A DNA stretch of 64,000 nt from Rachycentron canadum (GCA_038496675.1 CM076652.1:8739662-8803661), one strand, 5' to 3'; shown: positions 12,422 to 24,370, counted from the stretch's first letter. Notes: generated from the sequence alone by a model not told the origin. Program-made: numbers and translations.

Positions 12422-12573
12422 TATGAAGGCTCTTAGTGTCCTGTTGATCCTGTTGAGCTTGTGTAGTTCTAAACATTCCAGGATCCATGTGTGTGGCATT
12501 GAGTCGTAGGCTTTCCTGTCGTCAATCCAGGCGGTGCCAGGTTGCTTTGTCTGGTCTTACAATCTTAGTTCAG
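12422..12573 (-). mobile_element. Fossil non-LTR retrotransposon (LINE) reverse-transcriptase fragment
   Basis: On the minus strand, 12532 down to 12422 is 37 codons open and reads AWIDDRKAYDSM, then PHTWILECLEL, then NRTLRAFI. This is the reverse-transcriptase motif A region (the IDxxKAYD block, which carries a catalytic Asp) of non-LTR elements. The PHTWILECLEL continuation resembles the R4/Dong-like group that is common in fish, though the clade is uncertain. Upstream similarity continues to about 12573 (GATTGTAAGA...CAAACC-like) but a one-base deletion in the CTGG-CACC stretch breaks the frame. A short AACAGGATC duplication sits inside. At 12421 and beyond the frame meets stops and similarity ends. 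Only about 150 bases remain, so it is a dead internal fragment. Confidence 0.8.
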
Positions 12574-12803
12574 TGTTAGTAGTTGCTGCTCTGCTCTGTT
12601 GCTGCAGGTTTATTTGCACCAGTCAGGGATAGACAGGTCGATAGACTATTCTAATCATCACAGGTCTTTAGAAGAGAGACCTAACTTGGTACCTCTTGAG
12701 GCTGGATGTGGACCTGTGAGATGATAGATGTGATATGACCAACAATTTTTAGCAAACTTGATGCTGAAGGACCGAGAGCACTCATTATGTTTCCTTGTAG
12801 TGG

Positions 12804-12817
12804 GCGCCATCTAGTGA
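12804..12817 (-). promoter_or_regulatory. CTCF-like motif
   Basis: The minus strand reads TCACTAGATGGCGC, matching 13 of 14 positions of CCASYAGRKGGCRS. It lies about 230 bases from the LINE fossil. The match is by sequence only. Confidence 0.4.
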
Positions 12818-13063
12818 ATCTTGAGCAATATACCACGTATGGATTTTTCCAAGCATAACTAATTATGCCTATTGTGTATGTGGCATGTGGCACTGCTTTT
12901 GTGGCTTTGTAGTATGTGCCTCATTTACATGATTACTTCACAGCAGATTTTTCAACATCTAGCTCTGCCTCTCATTATGAAGGCAGACATTTAGCCTGCA
13001 CCAGCATGCAGGCATAATTGGAAAGGTAAAGTAGTTTGCAGAGTTAAATAAAGTAAGTCTTAC

Positions 13064-13221
13064 CTCATGAGCAGTGTCTCCGAAGAAATTCGATTTTCAG
13101 ATGCTATCCACCCGTGGAGGCTCTCAAGTTGTTGTTTAAAAATATCTCCTAACGCACTCAGCACCAAACCTCTAACTTCATTAAACAACGCCAAGAAGAG
13201 GTTACACTTTGATTCCCCTGA
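13064..13221 (-). other. Candidate 158-nt minus-strand coding exon
   Basis: Read on the minus strand, the stretch runs from an acceptor CTCTATTCAG (moderate, weak pyrimidine tract) to a strong donor, CATGAG|GTAAGAC. The frame is open for 52 codons: a stop lies just upstream of the acceptor, and the next codon after the donor junction is also a stop. Parts read LFLALFNEVRG and DIFKQQLESLHGWIASEN, an amphipathic, helix-like composition. I cannot assign it to a family. The exact fit of the open frame to the splice signals is notable, but the length is still within reach of chance. Confidence 0.22.
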
Positions 13222-13639
13222 CTGAATAGAGTGGCTCTATGTTCTGTTGGGGTTTTGTGGTGGGTGTAACCCACAAAATCAATAGTGTTCAAACAGAAAA
13301 TTTCTAAAGGTATCTTAGGAGAGAGATGAAGAGGCGGAGGGAAACAAAAAAGAGGACGACTGGGAGGGGTGGAGAGAGCAAGGGAAGGGGAGAGAGAGAT
13401 GGAGAGAGAGGGAAACAGAGGTATTGTTCACCAGTGGATAATTGGAAAGCAGGGAGGCTGAGGCTGCAGTTCACATAGTGTTGAAACAAGCTGTTCCCAG
13501 TGGCCATTTATCCATATCACCTGAAAGGCTCTAGACCACTGTCACTGACTTAAAATCAATTTTCTGCTGAAATTACTTCAAGAAACAAATTATCTCTCAT
13601 TCATGGCCTGCCGTCATGAGCCCTGTGTTCCTGTTGATA

Positions 13640-13653
13640 CCACTAGAGGTCAG
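13640..13653 (+). promoter_or_regulatory. CTCF-like motif
   Basis: CCACTAGAGGTCAG on the plus strand matches 13 of 14 positions of CCASYAGRKGGCRS. It points away from the minus-strand motifs at 11395 and 12804, giving a divergent arrangement. Confidence 0.35.
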
Positions 13654-13802
13654 TGTGACCCTGATGTGAGCAAACCAGGGAGGGAAGATGTCATGTACTC
13701 TCTGGATGGGTAGGAGGGGAGTTTGCGGCATGCTTTATGGTCATGTCTGCAGAATGACTGCATGGTGCAAAGCTTTGGTTGTTTTCTGCTTTAAACAAAA
13801 AT

Positions 13803-13803
13803 G

Positions 13804-13867
<64 letters not shown>

Positions 13868-13872
13868 GTCTC
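13803..13872. repeat. (TC)n microsatellite
   Basis: A pure TC array of about 22 units (13811-13855) extended by imperfect TCTGTC units. It yields spurious Leu/Ser-repeat frames. A homopurine-homopyrimidine mirror tract like this can adopt triplex (H-DNA) structure. Confidence 0.97.
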
Positions 13873-14825
13873 TTTTCTCTCCTCTTGCTCTGTTTCCTTA
13901 TCTGTTCCTTTGCTTGCATTTCAACCTGGGATGTGTTCAACCTGTTTATGCAATTTGCATAAGCTGGCTACAGAAATCTCTGCTTACCCCTGAGTATGCT
14001 CAGTCAGAGTGAGTTGGCTGTTCAGAGGGAATAGCTAATGACTCCATTGCCCTCATTGACGCATGTCAGTCTATTTAAGGCTCAACCACTAACACTCTCA
14101 TACATGGCCAAGTGAGAGCTGATGATCTATGTGCTGGATCAGCCCTGTGATGTCAGCCTGCCACTTGGTTTGTGGTTTTTCAGCAGAGCTGGGCACTTTA
14201 TCCTCGTGCCTACGAACCATCAATGAAAGTGTATATTCTAGCCTCGTGTCAGCACTCCACGGATGGAGGAGACGCACTGGGGTATCAAACATGTGATTTG
14301 ACCTGATGTGGTTGCAGTGGCATTTCCTCTCCGCAATCCTCCTGCACCTCTCTGCCCATAACAGGAGCCATCCTTCAGTCTCGTCTCCTTATTGATCCCT
14401 ATTTGGCTGGGGTTCATTCCCCCTTCTCTGTTACCCACCATCAGTCCCCGTCCTAAGCTCGTCCACCACTCACCCCTGCTCTCAGGATGAGAGGAGCTGT
14501 AATCGGAGGGGAACAAGGTTGAGAATGTGGGATAGATGAGGGGGGGTTTGATATACAGCCATACAAGGGGTGAGAATGAGCGAGGAAGAGTAGAGATGAA
14601 GAGACAAGAGAACGTGCGAGAGAGCGATTGGGCAGCTGGGTAGAGACGAATGGCATTAACTGGACTGAATGTTGAATGCAGGGGCAGGAAGGGCACTGCC
14701 AGCCGTGGAGGCTTGTGGCCGGCTTTCACATGACTTTCTGTATGCTGGGACGCAGGAGAGTAATAGAATCCCAACGTGATGTGCCGGGATGCTTGTGGAG
14801 GAGGGATTAAATTTAGCTACAACCC

Positions 14826-14833
14826 CAGGCAGT

Positions 14834-14864
<31 letters not shown>

Positions 14865-14884
14865 TCAGGCAGGCAGGCAGTCAG
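14826..14884. repeat. (CAGG)n tetranucleotide array
   Basis: Tandem CAGG units interrupted at regular places by CAGT, so the array reads in blocks of CAGGCAGT and CAGGCAGG. It creates a spurious Gly/Arg/Gln-Ala repeat frame on the plus strand. Confidence 0.95.
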
Positions 14885-14889
14885 CTCCG

Positions 14890-17800
14890 CAGGGCTTGGA
14901 GAAGGGGGTGTTTGCAGCTCTGGGGCCTTCTCTGGCTACCCTCCCCTTTGGTCTGCTTTACCCTTCTGAAACAGTCATGGAGAGCACTGCTGCAGTCACA
15001 ATATGAATCGCCTCCTTTCCATACCTTAGCAGGCTTAATGGCTAAATGGTGAGATGTATTGCATTACAATGTGATGGCAGCGGGGAGGGGTAGGTTAGTA
15101 AGTGAGCCGCACTTTATTTGCAGGCTCTGTTAGGGTAGCATCTGTTGGCTCGTGCAGCTATTGGGTTTCAAAAGCAATAGTGCATGTCACAAACTCATGT
15201 TCTGTGATAGAATAGATGTCACAGGATAGATATACAGATGTTTCTCTGATGCCACTCATTCAGCCGGTTAAGTTAGAGTGAAGCAGGATTAAGCAGTTTA
15301 TCAGGTGGGTATCAACAGAGGACACAACTGTGCACATACAGTTTTTCGTAGTAAAGGACCATTCAGTGTGTTGACAGTTGATTATTTTTCAGCTGATCAT
15401 CATTGGAAAAGTAATACTGCTCTTTCCAGAGCTGTTAGTGATGAAGAGTTATTTTGATAGATTTGACATTAAAATGCAAAGGAAACAAATATTGAAGCTA
15501 CTGATTTTATTTGTAGAACTTAACAGTAATTCATTTGCTAAGGTGTGGCGTGCCAAAATAAAAGCCCGTTTACTTCCCCCAATTTAAGTTCTAGTAGATT
15601 AAATTTTTTTTAAATCTGTTCCAACCTGAGTGAGGTTTAAAAATATTTTGTGTAGCTCTTTAATGAACTGAAAGCATATACCTAACTGATGCAGTAAACT
15701 TTAACAAAGAACTCATAATTAGCTCAGAGAGGTTTACTCCTCGGCAGTTTGTATATTTTTTTCATGATTATTTATCTTCACGATTTAGCTTTAATTACTT
15801 TGCTTGAGATCAAATAGCAGAGGAGGTGATAATATTTCCCTCTGTAATCGTTCTTATCACATAAAGCTGGCATTTTAACAATCGAACATCTATCATTTCC
15901 AGCAATTTATTCCAGAAAAAAAAGACAAATCCTCAATCTATAGAACATCTGACCATGGTACTAATCAAGTCGTTTGAGACTATTACCTTTGTGTTCATGC
16001 TCCTAATAAGTCGAAACTGTTGCCACTTGTGGTCAATCATCCCTGTGGTATTCTCTCTCACTAACCATTGGCAGGCGGCTGCAATGCTGGTTGTTTATAA
16101 TAGCAGGTTTATGGTATAGCTGTATTACCTTAGATGAGGGCTGCAGTCCTGAATAGCAAAGACCTCCCATCTGTGCAGTTTGTCTCTAATTACGGCAAAA
16201 ATGATTTAGCCATCTGAAGCCGATAGTACTGAGGCCATAAAAAAGTATTTCAGCGTTAACCAAATGTTCCTCACTCAGAGAGGTAAGAATCTGGACGTAG
16301 AAATGGCTGGAGGTTTGAATCAGACGCCTTGTGCGTGTTGTGTGAGTGAATGCGGTCTCAACAGGACGCTTTGTTTCCTTTTCCTTGGTTCTTATTAGTT
16401 TTTGGCAGGGCTGACTATTTTCCTCCTTGGCCTGAATCTTAATTTCAAATCTTTCTGACAGCCCTGAACAATAGGCGAGCTTGGGCTGTTTGGAATCCAA
16501 TTCATTCATTTAAATATAGGCAAGTGCTTGTTGGAGCTAAATGATTATGATTTGGCTTTGGCTTTCAGAAATAATGGTTAAAATAAAAAGTGGAAAGTAA
16601 AAACCTGGATCCCATTTGCATTCTGTTGTAATGCGCGGCCATGACTGTTTTGCTTGTGTAATGTTCTGTAATCCACTTTTCTGATGAACAGATGATGCAA
16701 ATGCTTCATTACATGTGGATTTAAGTATCCGGGTGGGCTAAACCAACCCCCCAATCTGCAAGAAACTCTTTTTTTTGCCAAATGTTTGATAGAAAAACAA
16801 ATTGATAGGAAAACATATTGATGGTTACCACTAATCTACAATATGTTCACTCACCAGTTGGGCTGCTGTATTTTTAATTTGCCTGTAGAGAGTAGGATAA
16901 AATAAGTGTAGGAAATGTTTTCATAAAATATCTTATCAGACAATATTTTCCTATTATTCAGATTTTTTTTTTAATAACAACAAAAATGTTTTGCCCCTCA
17001 GGAAATATGTCTTATCACTGCCTCCCCCAGTGTTTGACACATTTAAAAAAAAAAAAAAAAACAATGCACTGAGTGACAATGTTCTTTAGACTTCTCTAAA
17101 AAGCAAGTGTTATATCAGCAGACCATTGCTGGTGTTTAGTTCATAGTAAATAAAATCATCATATCTTTAGGATCATTTTTTTGGAACAAGCCATAGGTGT
17201 GTTCAAACCCAGTGACGCTCTTCAAATGTTCTGCAAAGTAAAACACATCAGGCAAGTGGAAAACTATGTTTTTCGCACCCATGAGTAAACATTGCTGAGG
17301 GCAGACATGGAAATTACAGAGACCATACAGTGTAAACATTGTACATTTATTACAGCTCCCTGTGAGCAGAGATCATATCATTGATTCACTGTTACTTCAG
17401 CCCTTAACAGTTTGTGTTATATTATTAGTTGAATTGATGCTTTTAGCCTTTTTCCGAATGCTCCTGAACATTGGTCTGTACTTTAATTTTCTGATATTAG
17501 CAGTAGATCTAAACCTGGATTTTCAGCTCTCTGTGTGTGTCTATCTCTCTCTTTTTTTTTTTTTTTCTATCAAGACCAGTGAGATGTGTTGTTAAACATA
17601 GCACAGGCTAACTGCTGTGTCTATTAGGACTAATCAGCTCTAATTCCGCAATGTGTTAAGATGGCAACACAAGGACATCATTATAATGTTTTAAAGATGA
17701 AAATAGTAACTCCTACTTCAAATGCGATGAAGTGTCTCGGTGAAATGAAAGCCAAACTGCAGTGAAAATCAGTGGGACTGTACAGTAACACTTGAATTCT

Positions 17801-19150
17801 TGTATCTTGTGCCACACCGACAGACCCTGTTACTTCTATCCTTATCTGAGTCATCATTCTAACTTGTGGCAGGCGGTTGTAGAAGCTGTCGCAGAGGCAG
17901 TGATTGCATAGCTCATCATCAGCTGCTCTGTCCCTGCTTTTGTTCCTTCCATCACACCCATAAGACCGGCTAATTCCCCTAATAACTCATTGTCTAGACT
18001 GACTCATCCAGACTGGCCGTCCTGGCCCATACAGCTCTTGAGCCACAGGTGTGGTTGACTCTTTTTTTAGATGTCTCCAGCTCTCTCCATTGTCCTGCCA
18101 CACACTCTGTGTGGCCACTGCCTGGGTGGTCACTGATGGTCTAAATGGACAGGAGCATCAGTTTTGAGGACTATCCTTGAGATGCAGTACAAGGCTGTTC
18201 ATTATCTCGCTGAAAGTTAAGATTGCAAAAGGGGGCATATCTTTTGATGTTATTCACAAAGTCAATCATAACAAACCTAAAGGAGATACTGACCTTTTAT
18301 GTACCAACAGAGTTTGTGGGCTTAGTTTACAAGCTGAGAAATATGAAGGTTAATGACAAGCAAACACATACTGGGCTGAAAGATTATTCACTGAAGCTTT
18401 AGCCTTTCACAAACAATTTTGACTTGGTGTAACCTCTGTTTGCTTTTTTGACAAATCACTTGGTTCCATTACAGGGACGACTGATCAACAACACAAAAAC
18501 GCTGTAACTGGAAGGAACCCAGCCAGCATTTTAAATTTGTTGTTATTATCTGCTTAAGCTTAAGCCTGTTTTACACAGGGACGGGAAGCCTTCCATGCAA
18601 ACCTCCGTCTTATTTTTAACACTTTGGCCCTCAATCTCTGCCTGTGTGTCAGTGCCAGACAGTGAATTAATATGCATTAAAGCTAAGCGCTCAGGTGTAG
18701 AAGAAGAGACCTGGCACTTTGTGGAGAAAGTGGGCCGTGAGTGATGAGGGATAGGACCGATCCTGACACTTGGAGTCAGGTTTTATTCAGTGTGCAACTT
18801 CTGTCATCATACACCCGCCATTTCCTTCATCTCTGTCACACACAGACTGCCATAACTGCATCACTAACACCCACAACAAATACACACGAGTGCTCCTTCA
18901 AAAAGCACACATGTCCTGTACTAGGTGTACTTTTCACTACAATTGCCTAACATCTGGGGCCGCTATTGCATGGCATTTTAATGGATAGTTATAACACTCT
19001 GATTTACGCTCTGGGTTCTCTACTGAATTGCCATTCAAGAGATCCTCGAATAGGTTGTTTCTGGCCAAACTCTAGACCTCCAAGAGCATTTCTAGTCTCC
19101 ATATGTCATCTTAACATTCATTTTATTTCCTCTATATAATAGTTCCTACA
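14890..19150. other. Non-coding stretch with poly(A/T) tracts
   Basis: No supported gene. It contains an A-run at 17045-17061, a T-run near 17551-17567 and general AT richness at 15.6-17.0 kb. The longest frame is about 107 codons on the minus strand (16186-16509) and shows no domain or codon bias. Confidence 0.55.
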
Positions 19151-19155
19151 GGTAT

Positions 19156-19183
19156 CCCCCCCAGCACCCCCCACCCACCCCCC
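19156..19183 (-). other. G-quadruplex motif (minus strand)
   Basis: The plus strand has C-runs of 7, 6, 3 and 6 separated by AGCA, A and A. The minus strand therefore carries four G-tracts of at least three with loops of 1, 1 and 4, a canonical G-quadruplex pattern with very short loops. Confidence 0.75.
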
Positions 19184-19351
19184 AAGGTTTTCTCCTGCCA
19201 TCACCTAGGAGCATTTGCAGGATACAAGACAGAATGATGATGGCGACACTTGACTTGACATTGAATCCTTTTCAATGAGAAAAACACCTCCACACACAGA
19301 CAAATGTGCACATCTGGAAAAAGAATAGTCAAGTGCTAGTAATAGTTTGCA

Positions 19352-19368
19352 CCCCCCCCCACCCCCCC
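19352..19368 (-). other. Second G-rich block (minus strand), potential G-quadruplex
   Basis: C9-A-C7 on the plus strand. Each run can supply two G-triplets on the minus strand, so four triplets with short loops are available. It lies 170 bases from the stronger motif at 19156-19183. Confidence 0.55.
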
Positions 19369-20382
19369 GCAAGAGTCCCTCTGGAGTTCTGGGAGACATT
19401 TTTGGTCACCAAGACACCTAAAGGACAAACAATGGCCAGGTGCCAGGGAGACGGCAAGGCGCCACATTCATCTCACTGCCCCTTGCTGATTGACACACTG
19501 GAATGACACTCATATAGTGTGCTTCTCTCTTCCTTTGTCTCTCCACATCTGTTTCTCATTACATGGAATGGCATGGAAAAGGCTAACATGGCAATATCAT
19601 AATTAGAGGGGCACAAATGCGCCATTAAAAAAATAAAAATAAAAAAAAAAATCCTCTGCTGCGAGCTACCTCTGTCTTTCCACGCCCCCACATCCAAATT
19701 GAGAAACTGAAAGTGTTCACGGAGCCCGCCATGGATTTATCATTGCATCACTATAATCTGTTTCTTGGCCTGCTGTCTCTTCTGTCTCTCCTCTCCTCCT
19801 CTTGCAGGGAGATGAATAGGCAGCAGGACTGACTTGGGCCTATCAGTCATTCTGTCAATTCTCGGGGGGTGATCAAAGCTGCAGGAGAAGACCTGTTCCA
19901 TCCGCAACATGATTTAGCCATAAGAGGGAGAGGCTCCAGACATCTCTGTTCTTCACTGGGTCTGTCAGTGCGCTGATACATAAGAAGGGATGGGAGCGTG
20001 AAGAAAGAGGGTTTGAAATGTGTCATCTCTGTGGAATTGTCTTATCCTGTTACTCGTTTTACGAATGGATAATAAAAAGATGAGGACAGAGCTGGAAGAG
20101 GGAATGCAGGACAGGTATTTTAGTGATGTGCAGACGTGCCTAAGAATCCCTCAGTCACAGGGCAGCAGCAGAAGTTGATGAATGTCTCTCTTGCTCTCTA
20201 GCTGCCCGCTCAACACTCATCATCAAAAGATGTAGCTCTCAGTCACCTGACCTTGCACATGTGGTACTCTCCAATTCTCCTCAGTTATCTACCAAGCTCA
20301 CTGCAGTGAGCTGCCCTCTTAGCCTCTTGTATCTCCTTCCCCTCTATCTGCCCCAATTATTATTTTTTTCTTCCATTTTCAG

Positions 20383-20667
20383 AGTTTTGAAGTATACCAT
20401 CAGCCCGACCAGTACAGTGGCCCCAGTATTAATGTGCCTGCCAAAACGAGCTGTATTATATTTCTGCCCTTATCAACTGCAAACCTAAATAATAGAAGAT
20501 CTTTTGAGAGATTTGAAGCTGATGTTTTGTGTGTGTCTGCAATTTATCTCAGTAGAAGTTGTCCCTGTAAAGCACAGACACACAGCTACAAAAAGGAACG
20601 AGGGAAAGAGTTGTTCCCTCGCGTGTTTGCTCTCCAATCTGACTCCAGATTCTCTTATTTAATGTAG
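20383..20667 (+). other. Candidate 3'-terminal exon, unknown product
   Basis: A very strong acceptor (ATTATTTTTTTCTTCCATTTTCAG, ending at 20382) is followed by a frame open for 94 codons to a TAG at 20665-20667. The first codons look protein-like: SFEVYHQPDQYSGPSINVP. The rest is less convincing. No good donor was seen, so it would be a last exon; AATAAA signals lie at 21364-21369 and 21598-21603. I do not recognise the protein. Confidence 0.22.
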
Positions 20668-21650
20668 CCTGCTGGTGCTTTGTGAGTTCATATCAAGTCT
20701 AGTCGTCCATTTGCAGGGGAAGACTTGCAGACCTGTGGTTGTCCCTGCAAAGGGTTCAGCAGATTTGACCTCTCTGTTTGTTTTTGAGAAGGCAAACTTA
20801 ATATGTCTGACCAGACCAGTTAAAACCCTCCAGACTTGGCTTTGGCACATAGTGCAACCCATTACATGTCAAAGGTCACTAATTATCTGCTTTGTAGACT
20901 GCAAATGCCCTTACAAAGACTTTTTTTTCCCCTTTTGCTTCACTGCCACTTGCCCTTTCTTTCCTTTCTTTTCTGAATTTCTCCCTTTGAGTCCATTTCT
21001 CTCCTGAGTTCCTCCTGGTTTGTGCTGTTTTCACACTTGTCTCCCTTAAATCCCCACGCTCCTGAATCCTTTACTCTTGTCTACATGCACTTCATCTTTC
21101 CTCACATTCTGCTGGCACAGTGTTGAGCGGATGCCTGACACCTGGGGTTGGCAGCGTTTTCTTTTCTGCCTAGTGTGGCCTGGAGAAGTGGAGAGAAGAG
21201 AGGGCCTCGTGACTCTGCCTCAGCTGGGAAGGACCAGTGGGGATTTTGGGCAATCTAACCACCTGTAAGGGGGCTGGAGAACATTGCCCAAGAGGTTCTC
21301 ACATGCACACGCACACACATTCAAAACCATGAGATCAGCCATGAACAAAAACACCCTGAACATAATAAACAGAAAACACTAATGAGTTCAGCATTAACGC
21401 GCACAAATAGATGAAATATATGCACACATTTGCATAAAAACAATGTGATATTAATCTGATCTATCATGGAAGGATCCATGAGCTATTCATGAGCTGTCCA
21501 CAGAGAAGATACAAGATACAGTCGTCTGCTTAGTTATAACCCATAACATCTTCTTTTAATCTCTCCCACCTTCTCTTCCCATAAAAAACAGATCAAATTA
21601 ATAAACATGTGGTCCGTATTAATGTCAACTGTCACAATATCCACGATAGG

Positions 21651-21671
21651 ATATTATTATTATTATTATTA
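21651..21671. repeat. (ATT)n microsatellite
   Basis: About seven ATT units flanked on both sides by the word ACGATAGGA, that is, ACGATAGGA-(TATTAT)n-ACGATAGGA, so the array sits between two short direct repeats. Confidence 0.9.
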
Positions 21672-24344
21672 CGATAGGAAAATGTACATGCTGCATGTCT
21701 TCTCTCCCTCCTGGTGTCAAAGAGAGATTGTAACAATTGTTGAAAAAGGCAGCTCTGAAGTGTATTTGGACCACAGGGCTTTCATATGCACAATGGGAGA
21801 ACTGCATTCAGTGTAGTAAAGCGATGTAGATGAAATTATGAGCAGTGATTGTTGTCCTCTGCTCTCAACACTTCATCCATGCCTCGTAGTGCTGCTGTGA
21901 AATAGCGTGGAGGGTTTTTTTTTTTTTTTTCCCCCCCGTATATGTATCTAGCTGTGCACACAAGCCCCTCTCAAGATGTATAGAGTATTAAGTGGAGAAA
22001 TTGTTAGATTGCTTTAGTCTGCTGTGTGTTTGACAGTCTGTAGTGGGGCTTTGTCCTCTGCTTTACAGTGGGATAGGAGTGTATGACAGCCATTTTTGGT
22101 AATTATGTTTTCCAAGCACATATTTCATCTGCTGCTCACAGTTCCCTGTCAGCACATATCACACCCCCTCCTCCCTGTTCATTCGGCCCCCGCTTTAATT
22201 CTTTAAGACCGTGCCACCAGCTTGTCCATTACCTTAATTTAAAACTCGAGGAGAGAAATGAATAATAGAGGGTTTATCAGCAATAATTCCAGTATGGCAT
22301 TACTCAGAGCTGCTGATGTTACATTCGCGAGCAATCGGATTCTTTTTGATACAAAAGAAGGGAAGAGCTGTACTTGGCGAGAGCCATTCTTTTTATAGCT
22401 GCGTCCAATTTCACTAGTTCTCTTCTCACAAGTGATTATTTCGCAGATAGACCGAGTAACCCCTGTCCCATGAAAAACAAGACGAGATAAAAACTAATAT
22501 ATGGCTCAATTGTGTGTGAAATTTTGGTCAATTTGTTCTGAGATGTTCCGTTTAGCATGTGACAGACCACTGAGGTAGCTTATATCAGTATAGGGCTCCG
22601 GCCACTGTTGCAGTGAAGCCAAAAGCTAAAAAAAAAGAGCTGTTATTTTGAATGTCTCTCAGATGGGAAAAGAGTGGCAGCATCCGGCTCCGTTCAAAGA
22701 GTTGTAATTCCCGTCTCCGCAGAGCAGACAGGCTCTCTGGAAATTAGCATGAAGGATATGAGCTGTTAACATCACATCTTATGTCAGACTGATATGTTTC
22801 CTGTCGTTCATCTAAAATCTATTCTTCCATTTCCCACTTATACTGTTACCCTGTCAGGAAAGGTAGGGCACAGAGGTTGTGGTTCTGCATGTTAAGTTTC
22901 TTGTCTCGCATCAAAATCGTTCATGCATTTGATACAAAAATTAGTGTGTGAACAGCCTCCTTGAAAAGTAAAAAATGTTCCATCCGAAGCAAATGAAATC
23001 AATCATACCTCAACTGTCTCAGATTTCTGGAATCTCAGGCAGCTTTTGAAGTCCTGAGCTGAGCAGAGCAGACCTCTGTGAACTCTGTCAACTGGTGATG
23101 ATATTCCTTTACAATGCCTTTGTCAGTGATGCGGTGGATTTTGTTAGGTCATGGGTGCTGACAGCTCACCACAGTAGCAGTGGGAGCATTTTCTCACTTC
23201 CCAATCCCCGTTATGTAGTGATCTCTGGTGGGTGCATTTCCAAAAATGTGTGTAGTCTGGGTTGATGGGTGCACAGCTGCACCTCTCCCTGGCATGATTG
23301 CATCCTAACAGATGCTGTAGCCTGTCTGTGTGTGTCTTTCGGGGAGAAGGAGGAATTCTGGCAAAGTGGACACAGTGCAGATGCCTCTGATTGCACGCTG
23401 GATCAGGGTGGACATTCCTCTAGGACGAGGACAGAGGATCAACAGCTAGAGCCTGCTGGGCCAGCTTGGCGAGGCTTCTGCTGTGAGCAGAGGCAAACCG
23501 TATCCACATGAGTAACCTAGGCGCAAAGGCACACATACACTCACCGGGAACATCAGACCCGGATCCTGTCCAAACCTCTGGTGATGATTGTAAATGATGG
23601 CTGCTGTTTATCTACTGGCTAAGGTGATAATCTGCTTTCATGAGTCCCCTGAGACTCTAAACCTTCCCTTGTGCATTAGAGTCATGGTTGGCCAGGGCCA
23701 CAGGGGATAGTGGTATGGCGGGCTTGCAGAGGAGAAAACTCAGAGATTATTTGTTGAAGCAGGGCCGTGGGGAAAGGTTGAGTACCTTGGGATTTGTCCA
23801 GGATCGAGGAGCTCTGCAAGCCTGAATCTCCTCATGCAGTTGGGTGTGAGGATCAACAGGAACTCCATTCCCAGGAATGTTCTTGGCCATTTTCCTATAT
23901 AAACTGCAAAAAGCCTACCTTAAGGCAAAGACAAACATTACAGATGTTGAGTCGATTGCAGATATGATTTGGACCTGATTACTTTTGAGCAGGGTCTGTT
24001 CCAGTCTGGGTCAGTTGGAGTTTACAGACAACAGATAAAATTTAATGTGGGATTTGTAAAGATTTAAATTTTAAATCTTCATTTCTTGTTGTTGATTCTC
24101 ATGAATATTTGTTGTGATATTGGAGATCAGTGGCTCGTGGCATTACTTGTGCACTGGTGAATAGACAGTTTTACCTGACTTTAGCTTTGTTTTACAAAGA
24201 GTTCACTTGCCCTCCAAATCCCTCTGGAGGCTCTAGAGTCAACATTGTTCCAACTCTCCAGCCAGGATCTTATCCACACTCTGTTCTTTGTTTCCCAGTT
24301 TTTCGCTCCATTGAAACAGTGTAAGTTGTCGGAACAAGAGCGCA

Positions 24345-24370
24345 CCAGTTGTAGGATCATCTACAACTGG
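24345..24370. repeat. Perfect 10-bp inverted repeat
   Basis: CCAGTTGTAG, a six-base spacer GATCAT, then CTACAACTGG. The arms are perfectly complementary. The word CCAGTTG recurs once more about 30 bases downstream. Confidence 0.9.

Noticed and set aside
14238..14774. 178-codon minus-strand open frame
   Set aside because: It is the longest uninterrupted frame outside the gap, but it is Ser/Pro/Leu/Arg-rich from a purine-rich plus strand, with no domain, no codon bias and no splice signals.
19808..19990. Exon after the strong acceptor TCCTCCTCTTGCAG
   Set aside because: All frames meet early stops and no consensus donor follows within 200 bases.
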